Notes: generated by a model from the letters alone, not told the origin. Shown: positions 8,946 through 17,786, counted from the first letter of the stretch. The stretch: DNA of 64,000 nucleotides from Parendozoicomonas haliclonae (GCF_900174585.1 NZ_FWPT01000003.1:515949-579948), one strand, 5' to 3'. Numbers and translations: made by a program.

Positions 8946-11078
8946 ATGGAAAAGCAATCCTCTTCAGCCGCTGGTTATACTCGTGCCCGGGGGAGCATCA
9001 GCCCCCAGGGTGCCACTCTCGTAAACGACCAGCTGCGCCCCTGCTCCATTGCAGAGGCCACCGGCGTGAACTTCGCCGTCTATGCCCCCAAGGCCAAGCA
9101 GCTTATTCTGGCGCTGTTTGACCGCTCCGGGGATGAAACCCAACTCAATATGTTCAAGTCGCCACAGGGCATCTGGCACATCTACGTGTCAGGCCTGACT
9201 GCCGGACAGCTTTATGGCTTCCGGGCCGACGGGCGCTGGAAGGCACATACGACACCTCGCTTTAATGTTCACAAGCTGTTGATGGATCCCTACGCCCGAG
9301 AGATTCAGGGTGAAGTGCAATGGTGTGATCAGCTGTTTGACTACACCGTTGCTGAAGCCGAGGAAAACCAGACCTACTGGGTTCAGAACACCAGCGACAG
9401 TGCCCCGTTTATGCCCCGCAGTGTGGTGCGGGCCTCCGAGTTTGACTGGCAGGGAACAGAGAAGCCGGCCATCTCTGATCAGAACAGTGTTATCTATGAA
9501 ACTCATCTGAAAGGTTTTACTCGCAATCATCCAGATATTCCTGAACAGCTACGCGGTACCTACCTTGGCATGTGTCATCCGGTGGCCATTGCTTATCTGA
9601 AAGAGTTGGGTATTACCGCAGTTGAGCTGATGCCGGTGACCTCTAAGGTCAGTGAACAGCGTCTGGCCGATCTGGGGCTGAGCAATTACTGGGGTTACAA
9701 CCCGCTCTGCCTGATGGCACCGGAACCCAGTCTGGCGGTTTCCGATCCCGTCACCGAACTGAAGACACTGGTTAGAGAACTGCACCGGGCCGGTATTGAA
9801 GTGATTCTTGATGTTGTCTTTAACCACAGCTGTGAAGCCGGCCATGGTGGTCCTATTCTCAGCATGCGCGGGCTGGCAGAAAACGAGTACTACCATATCG
9901 ATATTCACGATGGTCAGACCTATGCACTGAATTACAGCGGCTGCGGCAACACCATGAACTTCGACAGCCCGCAAACCTTGAAACTGACCATGGATGCCTT
10001 GCGCAGCTGGGCGGATGAGTATCAGGTGGATGGTTTCCGCTTTGATCTGGCACCGATTATGGCCCGCCAACATCGGATGTTTAATCGTCACAGCCCCTTC
10101 TTCTTTGCTATCACCCAGGACCCAGTACTTAGCCAATTGAAGATGATTGCCGAGCCCTGGGATATCGGCCCTGACGGCTACCAGCTTACTGGCTTCCCGG
10201 GAGACTGGCAGTCCTGGAATGACCGTTACCGGGATGGCTGCCGCAAGTTCTGGAATGGCTCCCCTTATCAGGAATCAGAAATGGCTGCCCGCTTCTGCGG
10301 CTCTGAAGACCTGTTCCATGAGCAGACTTATCTGGCCACGGTCAACTATATCTGCAGCCATGATGGCTTTACCCTGATGGATCTGGTGTCTTATAACGAA
10401 CGCCACAATCTGGATAACCGCGAGCACAACCGGGATGGGGATTCCCATAACAACTCTTGGAACCATGGCGTTGAGGGAGAGACCAGCAATCGCAAGGTTC
10501 GGGATGCACGACTGCGTTCCCGTAAAAACCTGCTCGCGACACTGATGCTGGCCAAGGGCACACCAATGCTGATGGCCGGTGACGAGTTCAGCAACACTCA
10601 GCATGGCAATAACAATGCCTACTGCCAGGACTCTTCCTGCATTACCTGGCAGGACTGGCACTGGCAGACCGATGCAGCCAGTGACGGTGCCCGTATGCAG
10701 GCCTTTACCCGGGATATGATTGCCTTGCGTCGAAGCCGACCGCTGCTGACTGACCACAACCATCAGGCCTGCTATGAATTTTTCTCACCGGAAGGGCATT
10801 GGCTGCGTCCGGATGAGCTCTCCCATTACGGATACCCCGGCCTGCTGGTACGCATCCACAGTGATGAGGGGGACGACAGTGAAGAGCTATATGTTTTAAT
10901 GAACCGCAGCTCTCAACCGATTAAAGTGCAACTTCCCAGGCACTCAAAGCCGCACCGGCGCTGGTTTGTCATGATGCGAACAGACAAGGAGCCATCCTTT
11001 GTGAATGAACCGCTTCTGCTGAATGGCTGGTACGAGGTTCCGGCCAACAGCCTGACCCTGATCCGGGAAGTTGATTGA
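8946..11078 (+). CDS. glgX: Glycogen debranching enzyme (GH13 isoamylase type)
   Basis: GlgX hydrolyses alpha-1,6 branches of limit dextrins left by GlgP. The 710-residue protein has an N-terminal CBM48-like domain (GVNFAVYAPKAKQLILALFD) and a GH13 barrel. The barrel carries DVVFNHSCE, GFRFDLAP with nucleophile Asp367, AEPWDIG with acid/base Glu403, and YICSHDGFTLMDLVSYNERHN, which is characteristic of GlgX rather than of branching enzymes. ATG 8946 is preceded by GGTGA. The stop lies 1 base before the likely glk start, so the two are co-transcribed. No malQ is seen in the window. Confidence 0.95.
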   Translation: MEKQSSSAAGYTRARGSISPQGATLVNDQLRPCSIAEATGVNFAVYAPKAKQLILALFDRSGDETQLNMFKSPQGIWHIYVSGLTAGQLYGFRADGRWKAHTTPRFNVHKLLMDPYAREIQGEVQWCDQLFDYTVAEAEENQTYWVQNTSDSAPFMPRSVVRASEFDWQGTEKPAISDQNSVIYETHLKGFTRNHPDIPEQLRGTYLGMCHPVAIAYLKELGITAVELMPVTSKVSEQRLADLGLSNYWGYNPLCLMAPEPSLAVSDPVTELKTLVRELHRAGIEVILDVVFNHSCEAGHGGPILSMRGLAENEYYHIDIHDGQTYALNYSGCGNTMNFDSPQTLKLTMDALRSWADEYQVDGFRFDLAPIMARQHRMFNRHSPFFFAITQDPVLSQLKMIAEPWDIGPDGYQLTGFPGDWQSWNDRYRDGCRKFWNGSPYQESEMAARFCGSEDLFHEQTYLATVNYICSHDGFTLMDLVSYNERHNLDNREHNRDGDSHNNSWNHGVEGETSNRKVRDARLRSRKNLLATLMLAKGTPMLMAGDEFSNTQHGNNNAYCQDSSCITWQDWHWQTDAASDGARMQAFTRDMIALRRSRPLLTDHNHQACYEFFSPEGHWLRPDELSHYGYPGLLVRIHSDEGDDSEELYVLMNRSSQPIKVQLPRHSKPHRRWFVMMRTDKEPSFVNEPLLLNGWYEVPANSLTLIREVD

Positions 11079-11079
11079 T

Positions 11080-12111
11080 ATGAAAAGGGATTTTGAGCAA
11101 GAGATGAACAAGACCATTCCTAACGATTCAGGCAATCAGCAGAAGCTGTTTCTGGTCAGCGATATCGGCGGCACCAATGCCCGCTTCGGGCTTGTTGATG
11201 CCGAGAGTAACACCCTGCACCACATCGCTACCTACAGCGTGAAAAACTATCCGATCTTTGAAGACGCGGTGGATGCCTATCTTCAGGATCACGCTATCTC
11301 CAGTATTGCCGGTGCCTGTCTGGCGGTTGCCGGACCAGTGGCAAACAACGAAGTCAAGATGACCAACAGCAGCTGGCATATCAAAGCTTCCACCTTCTGT
11401 GAGCACTTCAACTGTGAGCATTTCTGGCTGATCAATGATTTTGTTGCCCAGTCCATGGCAGTGCCTTGCCTGGAAGAGCAGGAAATCATTGCCCTGGATG
11501 ATCGTAAGAAAGACGACAATGCCCCGCTTCTTGTCCTCGGCCCAGGTACCGGTCTGGGTGCAGGCCTGCTGGTGAAAACCCCGGTTGGCTGGCAGCCTTG
11601 CCCTGGGGAAGGTGGCCATATGGACTTTGGCCCGGTTTCTGAAACGGATTTGATGGTCTGGAAATATATTAAACAGGAACATGGTCGCCTGCCATGCTGG
11701 GAAGATGTTCTCTCCGGCTATGGTCTGGAAAGCCTCTATGCAGCCCATGCGGCAGAAGCCGGCACACATGAAAAACTGGCAGCCAGTGAAGTGACGGCTA
11801 AGGCTTTGGCAGACCAGGACTCTCTGGCCTTTACCGTTGTTCAATACTTCCTGAGACAGCTAGCACGCTTTTCCAGCAATCTGGCGGCCATCACTGGTGC
11901 CAAAGGCGGGGTTTATATTGCTGGCGGTATCGTTCCGCGGGTTATTACTCTGCTGGACAGAGATGCGTTCCGCAGCATCTTTGAGCAACGCGAGAAGATT
12001 CCTGGCTATATGGAAAGCATTCCGGTATCACTTGTTGTGGCAGCTAACCCGGGCCTGACCGGTTCTGCGGCTTATCTTCACCAGCAACTCGCGCTGGCAG
12101 AAAGAGTCTGA
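11080..12111 (+). CDS. glk: Glucokinase (Glk family)
   Basis: Glk phosphorylates glucose to glucose-6-phosphate, here presumably glucose freed by debranching. Motifs are SDIGGTNARFGL (ATP phosphate-binding), GPGTGLGAGLL (phosphate 2) and GEGGHMDF, all typical of the Glk (not ROK) family. ATG 11080 is chosen because GGGAAG (11065-11070) is 9 bases upstream and it begins just after the glgX stop. ATG 11104 is possible and would give a length nearer the E. coli enzyme. The product is 343 residues, slightly longer than usual because of the N-terminus. It is the last gene of glgP-glgX-glk and ends at a strong terminator. Confidence 0.93.
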   Translation: MKRDFEQEMNKTIPNDSGNQQKLFLVSDIGGTNARFGLVDAESNTLHHIATYSVKNYPIFEDAVDAYLQDHAISSIAGACLAVAGPVANNEVKMTNSSWHIKASTFCEHFNCEHFWLINDFVAQSMAVPCLEEQEIIALDDRKKDDNAPLLVLGPGTGLGAGLLVKTPVGWQPCPGEGGHMDFGPVSETDLMVWKYIKQEHGRLPCWEDVLSGYGLESLYAAHAAEAGTHEKLAASEVTAKALADQDSLAFTVVQYFLRQLARFSSNLAAITGAKGGVYIAGGIVPRVITLLDRDAFRSIFEQREKIPGYMESIPVSLVVAANPGLTGSAAYLHQQLALAERV

Positions 12112-12116
12112 AACGA

Positions 12117-12163
12117 AAATGCCCCAGGCTGTTGATAACAGTATCAACAGCCTGGGGCATTTT
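12117..12163. terminator. Bidirectional intrinsic terminator between glk and pspC
   Basis: A perfect 17-bp stem (GCCCCAGGCTGTTGATA with its complement at 12142-12158) surrounds ACAG. It is flanked by AAAAT on the left and ATTTTT on the right. It can end both glk on the plus strand and the psp operon on the minus strand. Confidence 0.93.
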
Positions 12164-12180
12164 TATCTGGCGATTCTGGC

Positions 12181-12660
12181 TCAGGTCATCTTCGACAGTT
12201 CGCTAAAGTCCCGTGCGGTTTTCAAGTGCCCGGAGGCAATACAACCTTCCAGTTTACCGACCCGGCCTTCCAGCCGGTCCATGCTTCGGCTTAACTGTTT
12301 GACCGTGTGACGGGAAACCTCTTTCACTTCCGGTTCTTCAATCTCAGTCACCGTTGATTCTTCAACCTTTTTGGAGACATTGGTATCAGCATCGGTTTCA
12401 ACCGTAACCTTTACCTTTTTCAGCTTCTTCTTTTTTTTCTTTTTAGAAGAGCCTTCCGTCATGCTGAGAATCACGCCAACGGCAATATAAACCACAATAA
12501 ACCGAGACATGGAGAACATATAAGCGCCGGCTGCGGTAAAAATCCTCACCAGCAGAACATCAACATTCAACTTCCAGGCGATATAACTGCACACGCCCAT
12601 GATGGCCGATTTTGGACGCTCCTTTTCATCCGGACGTAACGCTTCCTTTAATGCGCCCAT
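12181..12660 (-). CDS. pspC: Phage-shock protein C
   Basis: PspC is an inner-membrane regulator that, with PspB, senses envelope damage and releases PspF from PspA. The N-terminal PspC domain is clear (RPDEKERPKSAIMGVCSYIAWKLN..VRIFTAAGA, then a membrane helix FIVVYIAVGVILSM). The rest is an unusually lysine-rich linker (seven consecutive Lys) and a C-terminal predicted coiled coil (SRSMDRLEGRVGKLEG). ATG 12660 is chosen: it overlaps the pspB stop by one base (TAATG) and has a GGAGG-type site upstream, giving 159 residues against about 119 in E. coli. The lysine-rich tail extension is unlike the E. coli protein. Confidence 0.9.
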   Translation of the reverse strand: MGALKEALRPDEKERPKSAIMGVCSYIAWKLNVDVLLVRIFTAAGAYMFSMSRFIVVYIAVGVILSMTEGSSKKKKKKKLKKVKVTVETDADTNVSKKVEESTVTEIEEPEVKEVSRHTVKQLSRSMDRLEGRVGKLEGCIASGHLKTARDFSELSKMT

Positions 12661-12896
12661 TAAACCCGCTCCCTCCAACCTGGAACTTCAGCATCCAGAA
12701 TACGTTCCAGTGTATGAACACGTTCCTGAACATGCTCAACCCGATGAACGGTTTCTTCAAACAGAACCCTGGATTCTTCATCAAGACGGCGTGAATCTCT
12801 TACTTTCATTACGTAATGAAAAATCAACCAGGGCAGAAAAAGAAACAGTGTAAGAATCGTGCTCAATGGAACTATGTCATGCAGTACCGATTCCAT
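12660..12896 (-). CDS. pspB: Phage-shock protein B
   Basis: This 78-residue protein has one N-terminal membrane helix (STILTLFLFLPWLIFHYVMK) followed by an amphipathic helix/coiled coil (DEESRVLFEETVHRVEHVQERVHTLERIL) ending in VPGWRE, the classic PspB layout. It partners with PspC in signal relay at the inner membrane. Its stop overlaps the pspC start by one base. A 135-base gap separates it from pspA upstream. Confidence 0.93.
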   Translation of the reverse strand: MESVLHDIVPLSTILTLFLFLPWLIFHYVMKVRDSRRLDEESRVLFEETVHRVEHVQERVHTLERILDAEVPGWRERV

Positions 12897-13031
12897 TTAT
12901 TCCCCCCGAAACAGAAGCTGTTGCCTTTCTACTCTCTAGCTACAAACAGAACAACAGCTTTCATAATTATTATTCAATTCAGAATCCTAAACTGCACAGC
13001 TTTTTTTATCCAGCTCAGTCTAAATCCAGTT

Positions 13032-13712
13032 TCAGGCTTTTTCCTTCTCAGACTGTTCCTGAGCAATACCCGCTTTTAATGCTTCCAGTTCAGCATCAAC
13101 AGAGGCGGTAATTTCCAGAGCGGCCAGTTCATCATTTAATGAAGCCAGACCCAGACCATCCGCTTCCAGCTTGCTGTCGAGAGCATCCAGATCCCGTTCC
13201 ATCTGCTCAAACCGGGCTTCGTGACGAATCCGCTTGTCTTCACGGGTCTGCTCATGAACCTTGAGGCGGTTCTGGCTCACCTGCTTGCGCAACCGGATGG
13301 AATCCAGACGCTTGCGGGCTTCCTTCATGGTGCTCTGCAGGCGGGCGATGTCTTCATCATACTTGCCCAGCTGCGCTTCCATCTCTTCCTGGAACGCCTG
13401 CTTTTCTTCAAGGTGGGTCAGCAGCTTTTGCTTCTCGGCCAGAGCCTGACGGGCCAGATCTTCACGGTTATGCTTGAGCGCCAGAGTGGCTTTGTTGGTC
13501 CAGTCCTTGATCTGGTCTTCCAGATTCTCAATCCGGCGCTCGGACTCTTTCTTGTCTGCAATCAGCCGGGCTGCGTCGGAACGAACCTCTACCAGCGTTT
13601 CTTCCATTTCCTGCAGCATCAGCCTCGCCATCTTTTCCGGATCCTCTGCCTTATCCAGAATCGAGGTAATGTTGGCATTCAAAATATCACTCAGACGAGA
13701 AAAGATTCCCAT
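13032..13712 (-). CDS. pspA: Phage-shock protein A (PspA/IM30)
   Basis: PspA is the ESCRT-III-like effector that binds stressed inner membrane and inhibits PspF. The 226-residue, almost wholly helical sequence starts MGIFSRLSDILNANITSILDKAEDPEKMARLMLQEMEETLVEVR, nearly a PspA signature. Long heptad-rich helices with alternating charge follow. Length matches E. coli (222). It lies second in the minus-strand operon behind a small secreted protein gene (31-base gap). Confidence 0.97.
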   Translation of the reverse strand: MGIFSRLSDILNANITSILDKAEDPEKMARLMLQEMEETLVEVRSDAARLIADKKESERRIENLEDQIKDWTNKATLALKHNREDLARQALAEKQKLLTHLEEKQAFQEEMEAQLGKYDEDIARLQSTMKEARKRLDSIRLRKQVSQNRLKVHEQTREDKRIRHEARFEQMERDLDALDSKLEADGLGLASLNDELAALEITASVDAELEALKAGIAQEQSEKEKA

Positions 13713-13743
13713 AACACATCTCCCAGCTTTTTATTAACAGCGC

Positions 13744-13998
13744 TTAAATCAGTTTGTCTTCTTCGTTATTATCACCTGATTGCTCGACATACTCCCCTTC
13801 CTCCTTCTGGGGCAGCGCGTCGATAATCATGCGGAACTGCTTCGCCATTTCAGCTGGCAGCTGATCACGCACCTCTTGCTCAATGGCGGCCATTGCCTCA
13901 ATTTCCATGGCGGTCAGATCCTCATCACAAGGAGATGCAGACGCGCTCATAATGCCGAAACCTAGAACTGCTGCAACTACCTTCAGAGAAATACCCAT
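13744..13998 (-). CDS. Small secreted protein heading the psp operon
   Basis: I do not recognise this family. The 84-residue product starts with a signal peptide (MGISLKVVAAVLGFGIMSASAS, likely cleavage after ASA or SAS). The mature part is acidic and helical, with a single Cys and Glu/Asp runs (SPCDEDLTAMEIEAMAAIEQEV, EEGEYVEQSGDNNEED). The start is the second of two close ATGs because GGAAGG lies 8 bases before it and only 2 before the ATG at 14004. It is the first gene after the sigma54-like promoter, so it should be induced together with pspABC. A periplasmic role in the response is inference only. Confidence 0.7.
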   Translation of the reverse strand: MGISLKVVAAVLGFGIMSASASPCDEDLTAMEIEAMAAIEQEVRDQLPAEMAKQFRMIIDALPQKEEGEYVEQSGDNNEEDKLI

Positions 13999-14071
13999 TT
14001 TCATAACCTTCCTTGTTTCACTAACCGTTGAATTTAAAGTTGGTAAATAATTTTTGTTGTTGATTAATACA

Positions 14072-14089
14072 TATCAGCATTCGTGCCAA
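14072..14089 (-). promoter_or_regulatory. Sigma54-type promoter of the psp operon
   Basis: On the minus strand TTGGCACGAATGCTGATA gives a perfect -24 element (TGGCAC) and a partial -12 element (CTGAT, with the central TG kept where consensus is TTGCA). It sits about 75 bases before the first gene and faces away from pspF, as in enterobacteria. Confidence 0.6.
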
Positions 14090-14182
14090 CATTTCTGAAT
14101 ATAGCTAACTTTATGTTTATTAAAGATTTATTTTGAATTACTGAATAATTGATGACTGCACGCGACTGGTAAAAGAAACCAA

Positions 14183-14200
14183 TTAGTGGTTTTATTAACC
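14183..14200. promoter_or_regulatory. PspF upstream activating site candidate
   Basis: TTAGTGGTTTTATTAACC begins with TTAGTG, as enterobacterial PspF sites do, and has a GGTT/AACC dyad. It lies about 95 bases upstream of the sigma54-like promoter, a normal enhancer distance, and just before pspF, so it could also give autoregulation. Confidence 0.5.
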
Positions 14201-14223
14201 AAAACACAAGAAAACCAACCACA

Positions 14224-15324
14224 ATGCCTACCGGTAAAAAAAACCTCATTGGTTCTTCCCCCGCTTTTCTGGAGATGCAGGAAGCGGTTTCCCAGTATGC
14301 CAGGCACCAGCGGCCGGTTTTGATTATTGGTGAACGAGGTACCGGTAAGGAAGAAATCGCCAACCGTCTGCATTTTCTCTCCCCACGCTGGCAACAGAAT
14401 CTGATTAAGCTCAATTGCGCAGCCTTTAATGATGAGTTACTTGATTCGGAATTATTCGGCCATGAATCCGGTGCCTTTACCGGCGCGAGACAGACGCGCA
14501 CAGGCCTGTTTGAAGAAGCCGATGGCGGCACCCTGTTTCTGGATGAGCTGGCAACTATGGGCGCACGGCTGCAGGAGAAACTGCTGCGGGTGATTGAATA
14601 CGGTGAGTTCTACCGGGTCGGCAGTTCCAAGCCGATCAATGTCGATGTGCGGGTAGTCGCCGCGACCAACGAACATCTGCCTACCCTCGCCGCTCAGGGC
14701 AAGTTTCGCCATGATCTTCTGGACCGGCTGGCCTTTGATGTGATCGCTGTACCGCCTCTCAGGGCGCGCCGTGACGATATCCTTCCTCTGGCCCACCACT
14801 TTGCCATGGGCATGATCCATGAGCTGACCGATGGTTATGGGCTGGAAGATTTTGAAGGCTTTACCGATGAGGTGATTGAAACCCTCTACAGCTATCGCTG
14901 GCCGGGTAATATCCGTGAGCTGAAAAACGCGGTGGAACGGAGTGTTTGTCGCTCGGCACCGGGCGTACCTGTGGACACTCTGGTTCTCGATCCTTTCCAT
15001 TCACCATGGCTGGAAGCTTTGGATCAATCTCCAACACCTGCAGCAACAGAGCAGCCTCAGGAGCCCACACAGAGCACTGCGGAAGAGATACGCATTGAGA
15101 CCGTTCAGAAAGGTATCTTTGAACAGGCCATAAGCCAACTGCAGCGACAGAAAGCGGTCAGTATGAAAAAGATTCTAAAGCAGGTGGAAGAAGACCTGCT
15201 CAAAAGCGCACTGCAGGCCAGCCAGTACAATCAGAAGCGGACAGCGGATATGCTGGGGCTTAGCTACGACCAGATTCGCAGCCTGATTCGCAAGTATGCC
15301 CCGAAAAAAGAGCGCAGTGCTTAA
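14224..15324 (+). CDS. pspF: Sigma54-dependent activator PspF
   Basis: PspF remodels sigma54 RNA polymerase at psp promoters. There is no N-terminal receiver domain, as expected. Walker A is GERGTGKE (36-43), the sigma54-contact loop GAFTGA is at 83-88, and Walker B TLFLDE is at 103-108. A Fis-type helix-turn-helix closes the protein (QKRTADMLGLSYDQIRSLIRKY). The N-terminus matches E. coli PspF in register, supporting ATG 14224 despite no clear ribosome site. At 366 residues it is about 40 longer than E. coli PspF, through a Pro/Thr/Gln-rich linker before the HTH. Its stop overlaps the stop of the convergent acetyltransferase by two bases. Confidence 0.96.
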   Translation: MPTGKKNLIGSSPAFLEMQEAVSQYARHQRPVLIIGERGTGKEEIANRLHFLSPRWQQNLIKLNCAAFNDELLDSELFGHESGAFTGARQTRTGLFEEADGGTLFLDELATMGARLQEKLLRVIEYGEFYRVGSSKPINVDVRVVAATNEHLPTLAAQGKFRHDLLDRLAFDVIAVPPLRARRDDILPLAHHFAMGMIHELTDGYGLEDFEGFTDEVIETLYSYRWPGNIRELKNAVERSVCRSAPGVPVDTLVLDPFHSPWLEALDQSPTPAATEQPQEPTQSTAEEIRIETVQKGIFEQAISQLQRQKAVSMKKILKQVEEDLLKSALQASQYNQKRTADMLGLSYDQIRSLIRKYAPKKERSA

Positions 15325-15830
15325 CAGAGACTCTTTCGGTAACGCAGCTCGGTCAGGCCGGAGTCTCGATAGGTTTTCTCACCACCATCACAGGCAAACC
15401 CGGCTCGCTCATAAAACCTGCGAGCCTGATGATTATCTGCCAGAACCCAGAGCGTCAGTTCGGTAAAACCCTGCGTGGCCAGCTTCTGTTCAGCCAGTGC
15501 CATAAGCCTTTGTCCAACACCTCGCCCTATGGCTTCGGGCAAAACGTAAATCGCCCAGACTTCACCGACCGTATCCTCAACATCGTCATCTCGGCTTTTG
15601 GCGAAATCAACAAAACCAACAACCTGCTCACCCTGTTCACAGACATAAGCCTCAAGGTGAGCGGTTTTCAGAAAAGCGGTTCGCCCGGCTGCACGCTTCT
15701 CAACATCGAGATTATCCAGAACCTCATCCGCCATAATGCCGCGATAGGCAAAGCGCCAGCCAGCAACCGAGATTTCAGAGATAACAAAATTATCTTCTTT
15801 GATGGCCGGGCGCAGAAACAGCTGAGTCAT
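15321..15830 (-). CDS. GNAT-family N-acetyltransferase
   Basis: This 169-residue protein has the acetyl-CoA-binding motif A (VWAIYVLPEAIGRGVGQRLMALAEQKL, with the R/Q-x-x-G-x-G/A core RGVGQRL) and motif B (LWVLADNHQARRFYERAGF). These are enough for GNAT assignment, but the acceptor substrate is unknown. The 3' end overlaps pspF tail-to-tail. It is the most distal gene of a minus-strand run containing another GNAT, a VOC protein and an RND pump. Confidence 0.9.
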   Translation of the reverse strand: MTQLFLRPAIKEDNFVISEISVAGWRFAYRGIMADEVLDNLDVEKRAAGRTAFLKTAHLEAYVCEQGEQVVGFVDFAKSRDDDVEDTVGEVWAIYVLPEAIGRGVGQRLMALAEQKLATQGFTELTLWVLADNHQARRFYERAGFACDGGEKTYRDSGLTELRYRKSLC

Positions 15831-15838
15831 AACGCGTG

Positions 15839-16228
15839 TCAGTCCTTAACGTCGGTATAAACAACGGCTTCGATATTATTACCGTCCGGATCCAACAGGA
15901 AAGCCGCATAGTAGTTTGGGGCATAGTCTTTGCGGAACCCGGGTTTACCATTGCAGGTATACTGTCCGGCTATGCCTTGCTGATGAAAAGCATCAACCGC
16001 TGCAGGATTCTCAGCCGAGAAGGCAATATGAGCAGGGCTTGGAAGTGAGGCCTGACTATCTGGTTGTTTCTCAATCAGGAAACGCACCTTGGAATCATTA
16101 ATAACCCCAAAGCCGGCAGCAAAATCATCCGACCACTTCAGCTCAATATTCAATGGAAGCAAAACCCTGGAATAGAACTGCTGACAGGCTTCGAGGTTGG
16201 TAACCTTGATTTCAAAATGATCGATCAT
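15839..16228 (-). CDS. VOC-superfamily (glyoxalase/bleomycin-resistance fold) protein
   Basis: A 129-residue single VOC domain: it starts MIDHFEIKVTNLEACQQFY, the usual first beta-alpha unit with a potential His metal ligand, and ends LLDPDGNNIEAVVY with the conserved DPDGN-x-E motif supplying a Glu ligand. Members act as metal-dependent lyases, dioxygenases or drug-binding proteins; nothing here fixes the substrate. It lies 8 bases from the upstream-strand GNAT and 2 bases from the next, so the three are probably co-transcribed. Confidence 0.88.
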   Translation of the reverse strand: MIDHFEIKVTNLEACQQFYSRVLLPLNIELKWSDDFAAGFGVINDSKVRFLIEKQPDSQASLPSPAHIAFSAENPAAVDAFHQQGIAGQYTCNGKPGFRKDYAPNYYAAFLLDPDGNNIEAVVYTDVKD

Positions 16229-16230
16229 AA

Positions 16231-16728
16231 TTATTCTTTACTCAGGTTCTTCTTCATCAATTGACCACGTTCTTCTGTCGGCTCACCTTCCTTGTACCAG
16301 CCATTTTTCAGATAAAAGCGTTCCGCACGATCATTACCAGGTATATAGCGCAGAGAGGCATCACGGCATCCCCAACGTTTCAAGGCCTCAATCACATAGT
16401 CATGCAGCAATTGCCCAAAACCATTGCCACGGTATTCCGGAATCAGATAGAACAAATTGATATGGGCAAAAGACTCTCCTTCTGCTGTTTTTAAATCCGG
16501 CATAAATTCCAACTGCCCAATACATCTATCGCCATGCCAGACCAAAAGAAAACTCTCCGGGTTGTGCTTGGCGATCCGTTGAAACCATTTAATAGTGGCC
16601 GCCGCTGAGAAAGTTTCATCGGAACCATAACTGGCCTTCCAGGCATCACGCCGAAAAGCCAGACAGGTCTGTAGATCGGTCTCCAGATTTACGGAGCGGT
16701 AATCCAACTCATCATCTACAACATCCAC
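16231..16728 (-). CDS. GNAT-family N-acetyltransferase
   Basis: 165 residues with motif A INLFYLIPEYRGNGFGQLLHDYVIEAL (RGNGFG pyrophosphate loop) and motif B SLRYIPGNDRAERFYLKNGW. The N-terminal half (FRRDAWKASYGSDETF) resembles the small acetyltransferases acting on small molecules or peptides; the substrate is unknown. It lies 11 bases after the RND adaptor gene on the same strand, suggesting read-through from the pump operon. Confidence 0.88.
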   Translation of the reverse strand: MDVVDDELDYRSVNLETDLQTCLAFRRDAWKASYGSDETFSAAATIKWFQRIAKHNPESFLLVWHGDRCIGQLEFMPDLKTAEGESFAHINLFYLIPEYRGNGFGQLLHDYVIEALKRWGCRDASLRYIPGNDRAERFYLKNGWYKEGEPTEERGQLMKKNLSKE

Positions 16729-16739
16729 GGTACATCCTT

Positions 16740-17786
16740 TTATTTCTGAAGCGTTATATCCTGCTTATCCCGCAGACGGTTACTGCCACGCACAACAACA
16801 TCATCACCAATCGCCAGTTCACCGGTAACAATGGCAGTATTTTTATCGCCATAAACTACATTGACCGGAGTCTTCAGCACGGAAAGCTTGCCTTCATCGC
16901 CATCAACAACCCGGAACACCACATGGCCGGTTTCCCGCAAGACCAGCGCATCACGGGGCAGAACTTTTACATCATTGGGCAGAGGAACAGGAATCGCGAC
17001 CTGAACCGGTGTTCCCGGCAGCCAGCTGTCGGATTCCAGATCAAGGCGAACCTCCACCAGCCGTGATTGCTTGTCCGCGCCTGCGGCCATCTGGCTGATG
17101 CTGGCAACAGCCTGCTCGTTATCATCCTTCTTAATGGTCAGGGACTGTTCGGCTTTCAAGCGGTCGGCAACATCCAGTGGTACCTGCATCCTGACTTCCA
17201 GCTCGGTGGTATTCACCAGCTGCAGCAATCGATCACCGGTGGACACATACTGCCCCGGCTGCTGATAGCGAGTGTTTACCCGACCATCAAAAGGTGCCGT
17301 TAGCCGTGTACGCTGAATACGGTCTTCCAGTCGTTCAATCTGGGTACGGGAGAAGTCCACATCAATTTCAGCCATTGCCAGATCATGGGCAGCCCGATCC
17401 AGATCAACCCGGGAGACGCTGGACTTTTTAGCCAGTGAGGAAAGACGTTTATATTCCGCAGCCAAGTAACGCTGGCTCTGTTCCGCCTTTTTCAATTCCA
17501 GCCGGCTAACCTTCAGCTCCAGCTGCAATTGCTTATCATCCTGACGAAGAATCCCATCGCCAGCCTGAACCTGCTCGCCAAAAGCTGCCAGCGAGACAAT
17601 ACGACCACTGGCCTCCGCGCTGATATCCACAGTCTCGCTGCTGGACACCGAGCCATTAATCCAGCTGACCGGATGCTCACTGACCGCTGAGACTTCCGTT
17701 GTGGTCACAGAGGCCGCACTGGCTGACAGACTAAAACCGGAAAGAGCCAGAAGCGTGCCGGCCAATAGTTTGAAAGATGCTCTCAT
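16740..17786 (-). CDS. RND efflux periplasmic adaptor subunit (HlyD/MFP type)
   Basis: The adaptor joins an inner-membrane RND pump to an outer-membrane channel. The 348-residue protein starts with a signal peptide (MRASFKLLAGTLLALSGFSLSASA). A lipoyl half-motif follows (GRIVSLAAFGEQVQAGDGILRQDD), then a coiled-coil hairpin (LELKVSRLELKKAEQSQRYLAAEYKRL), the second lipoyl half (TRLTAPFDGRVNTRYQQPGQYVSTGDRLLQL) and beta-barrel domains. There is no lipobox Cys, so it is probably soluble or anchored by its uncleaved helix. It is followed by the pump gene's 3' end 16 bases upstream. No TolC homologue is present nearby. Confidence 0.92.
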   Translation of the reverse strand: MRASFKLLAGTLLALSGFSLSASAASVTTTEVSAVSEHPVSWINGSVSSSETVDISAEASGRIVSLAAFGEQVQAGDGILRQDDKQLQLELKVSRLELKKAEQSQRYLAAEYKRLSSLAKKSSVSRVDLDRAAHDLAMAEIDVDFSRTQIERLEDRIQRTRLTAPFDGRVNTRYQQPGQYVSTGDRLLQLVNTTELEVRMQVPLDVADRLKAEQSLTIKKDDNEQAVASISQMAAGADKQSRLVEVRLDLESDSWLPGTPVQVAIPVPLPNDVKVLPRDALVLRETGHVVFRVVDGDEGKLSVLKTPVNVVYGDKNTAIVTGELAIGDDVVVRGSNRLRDKQDITLQK

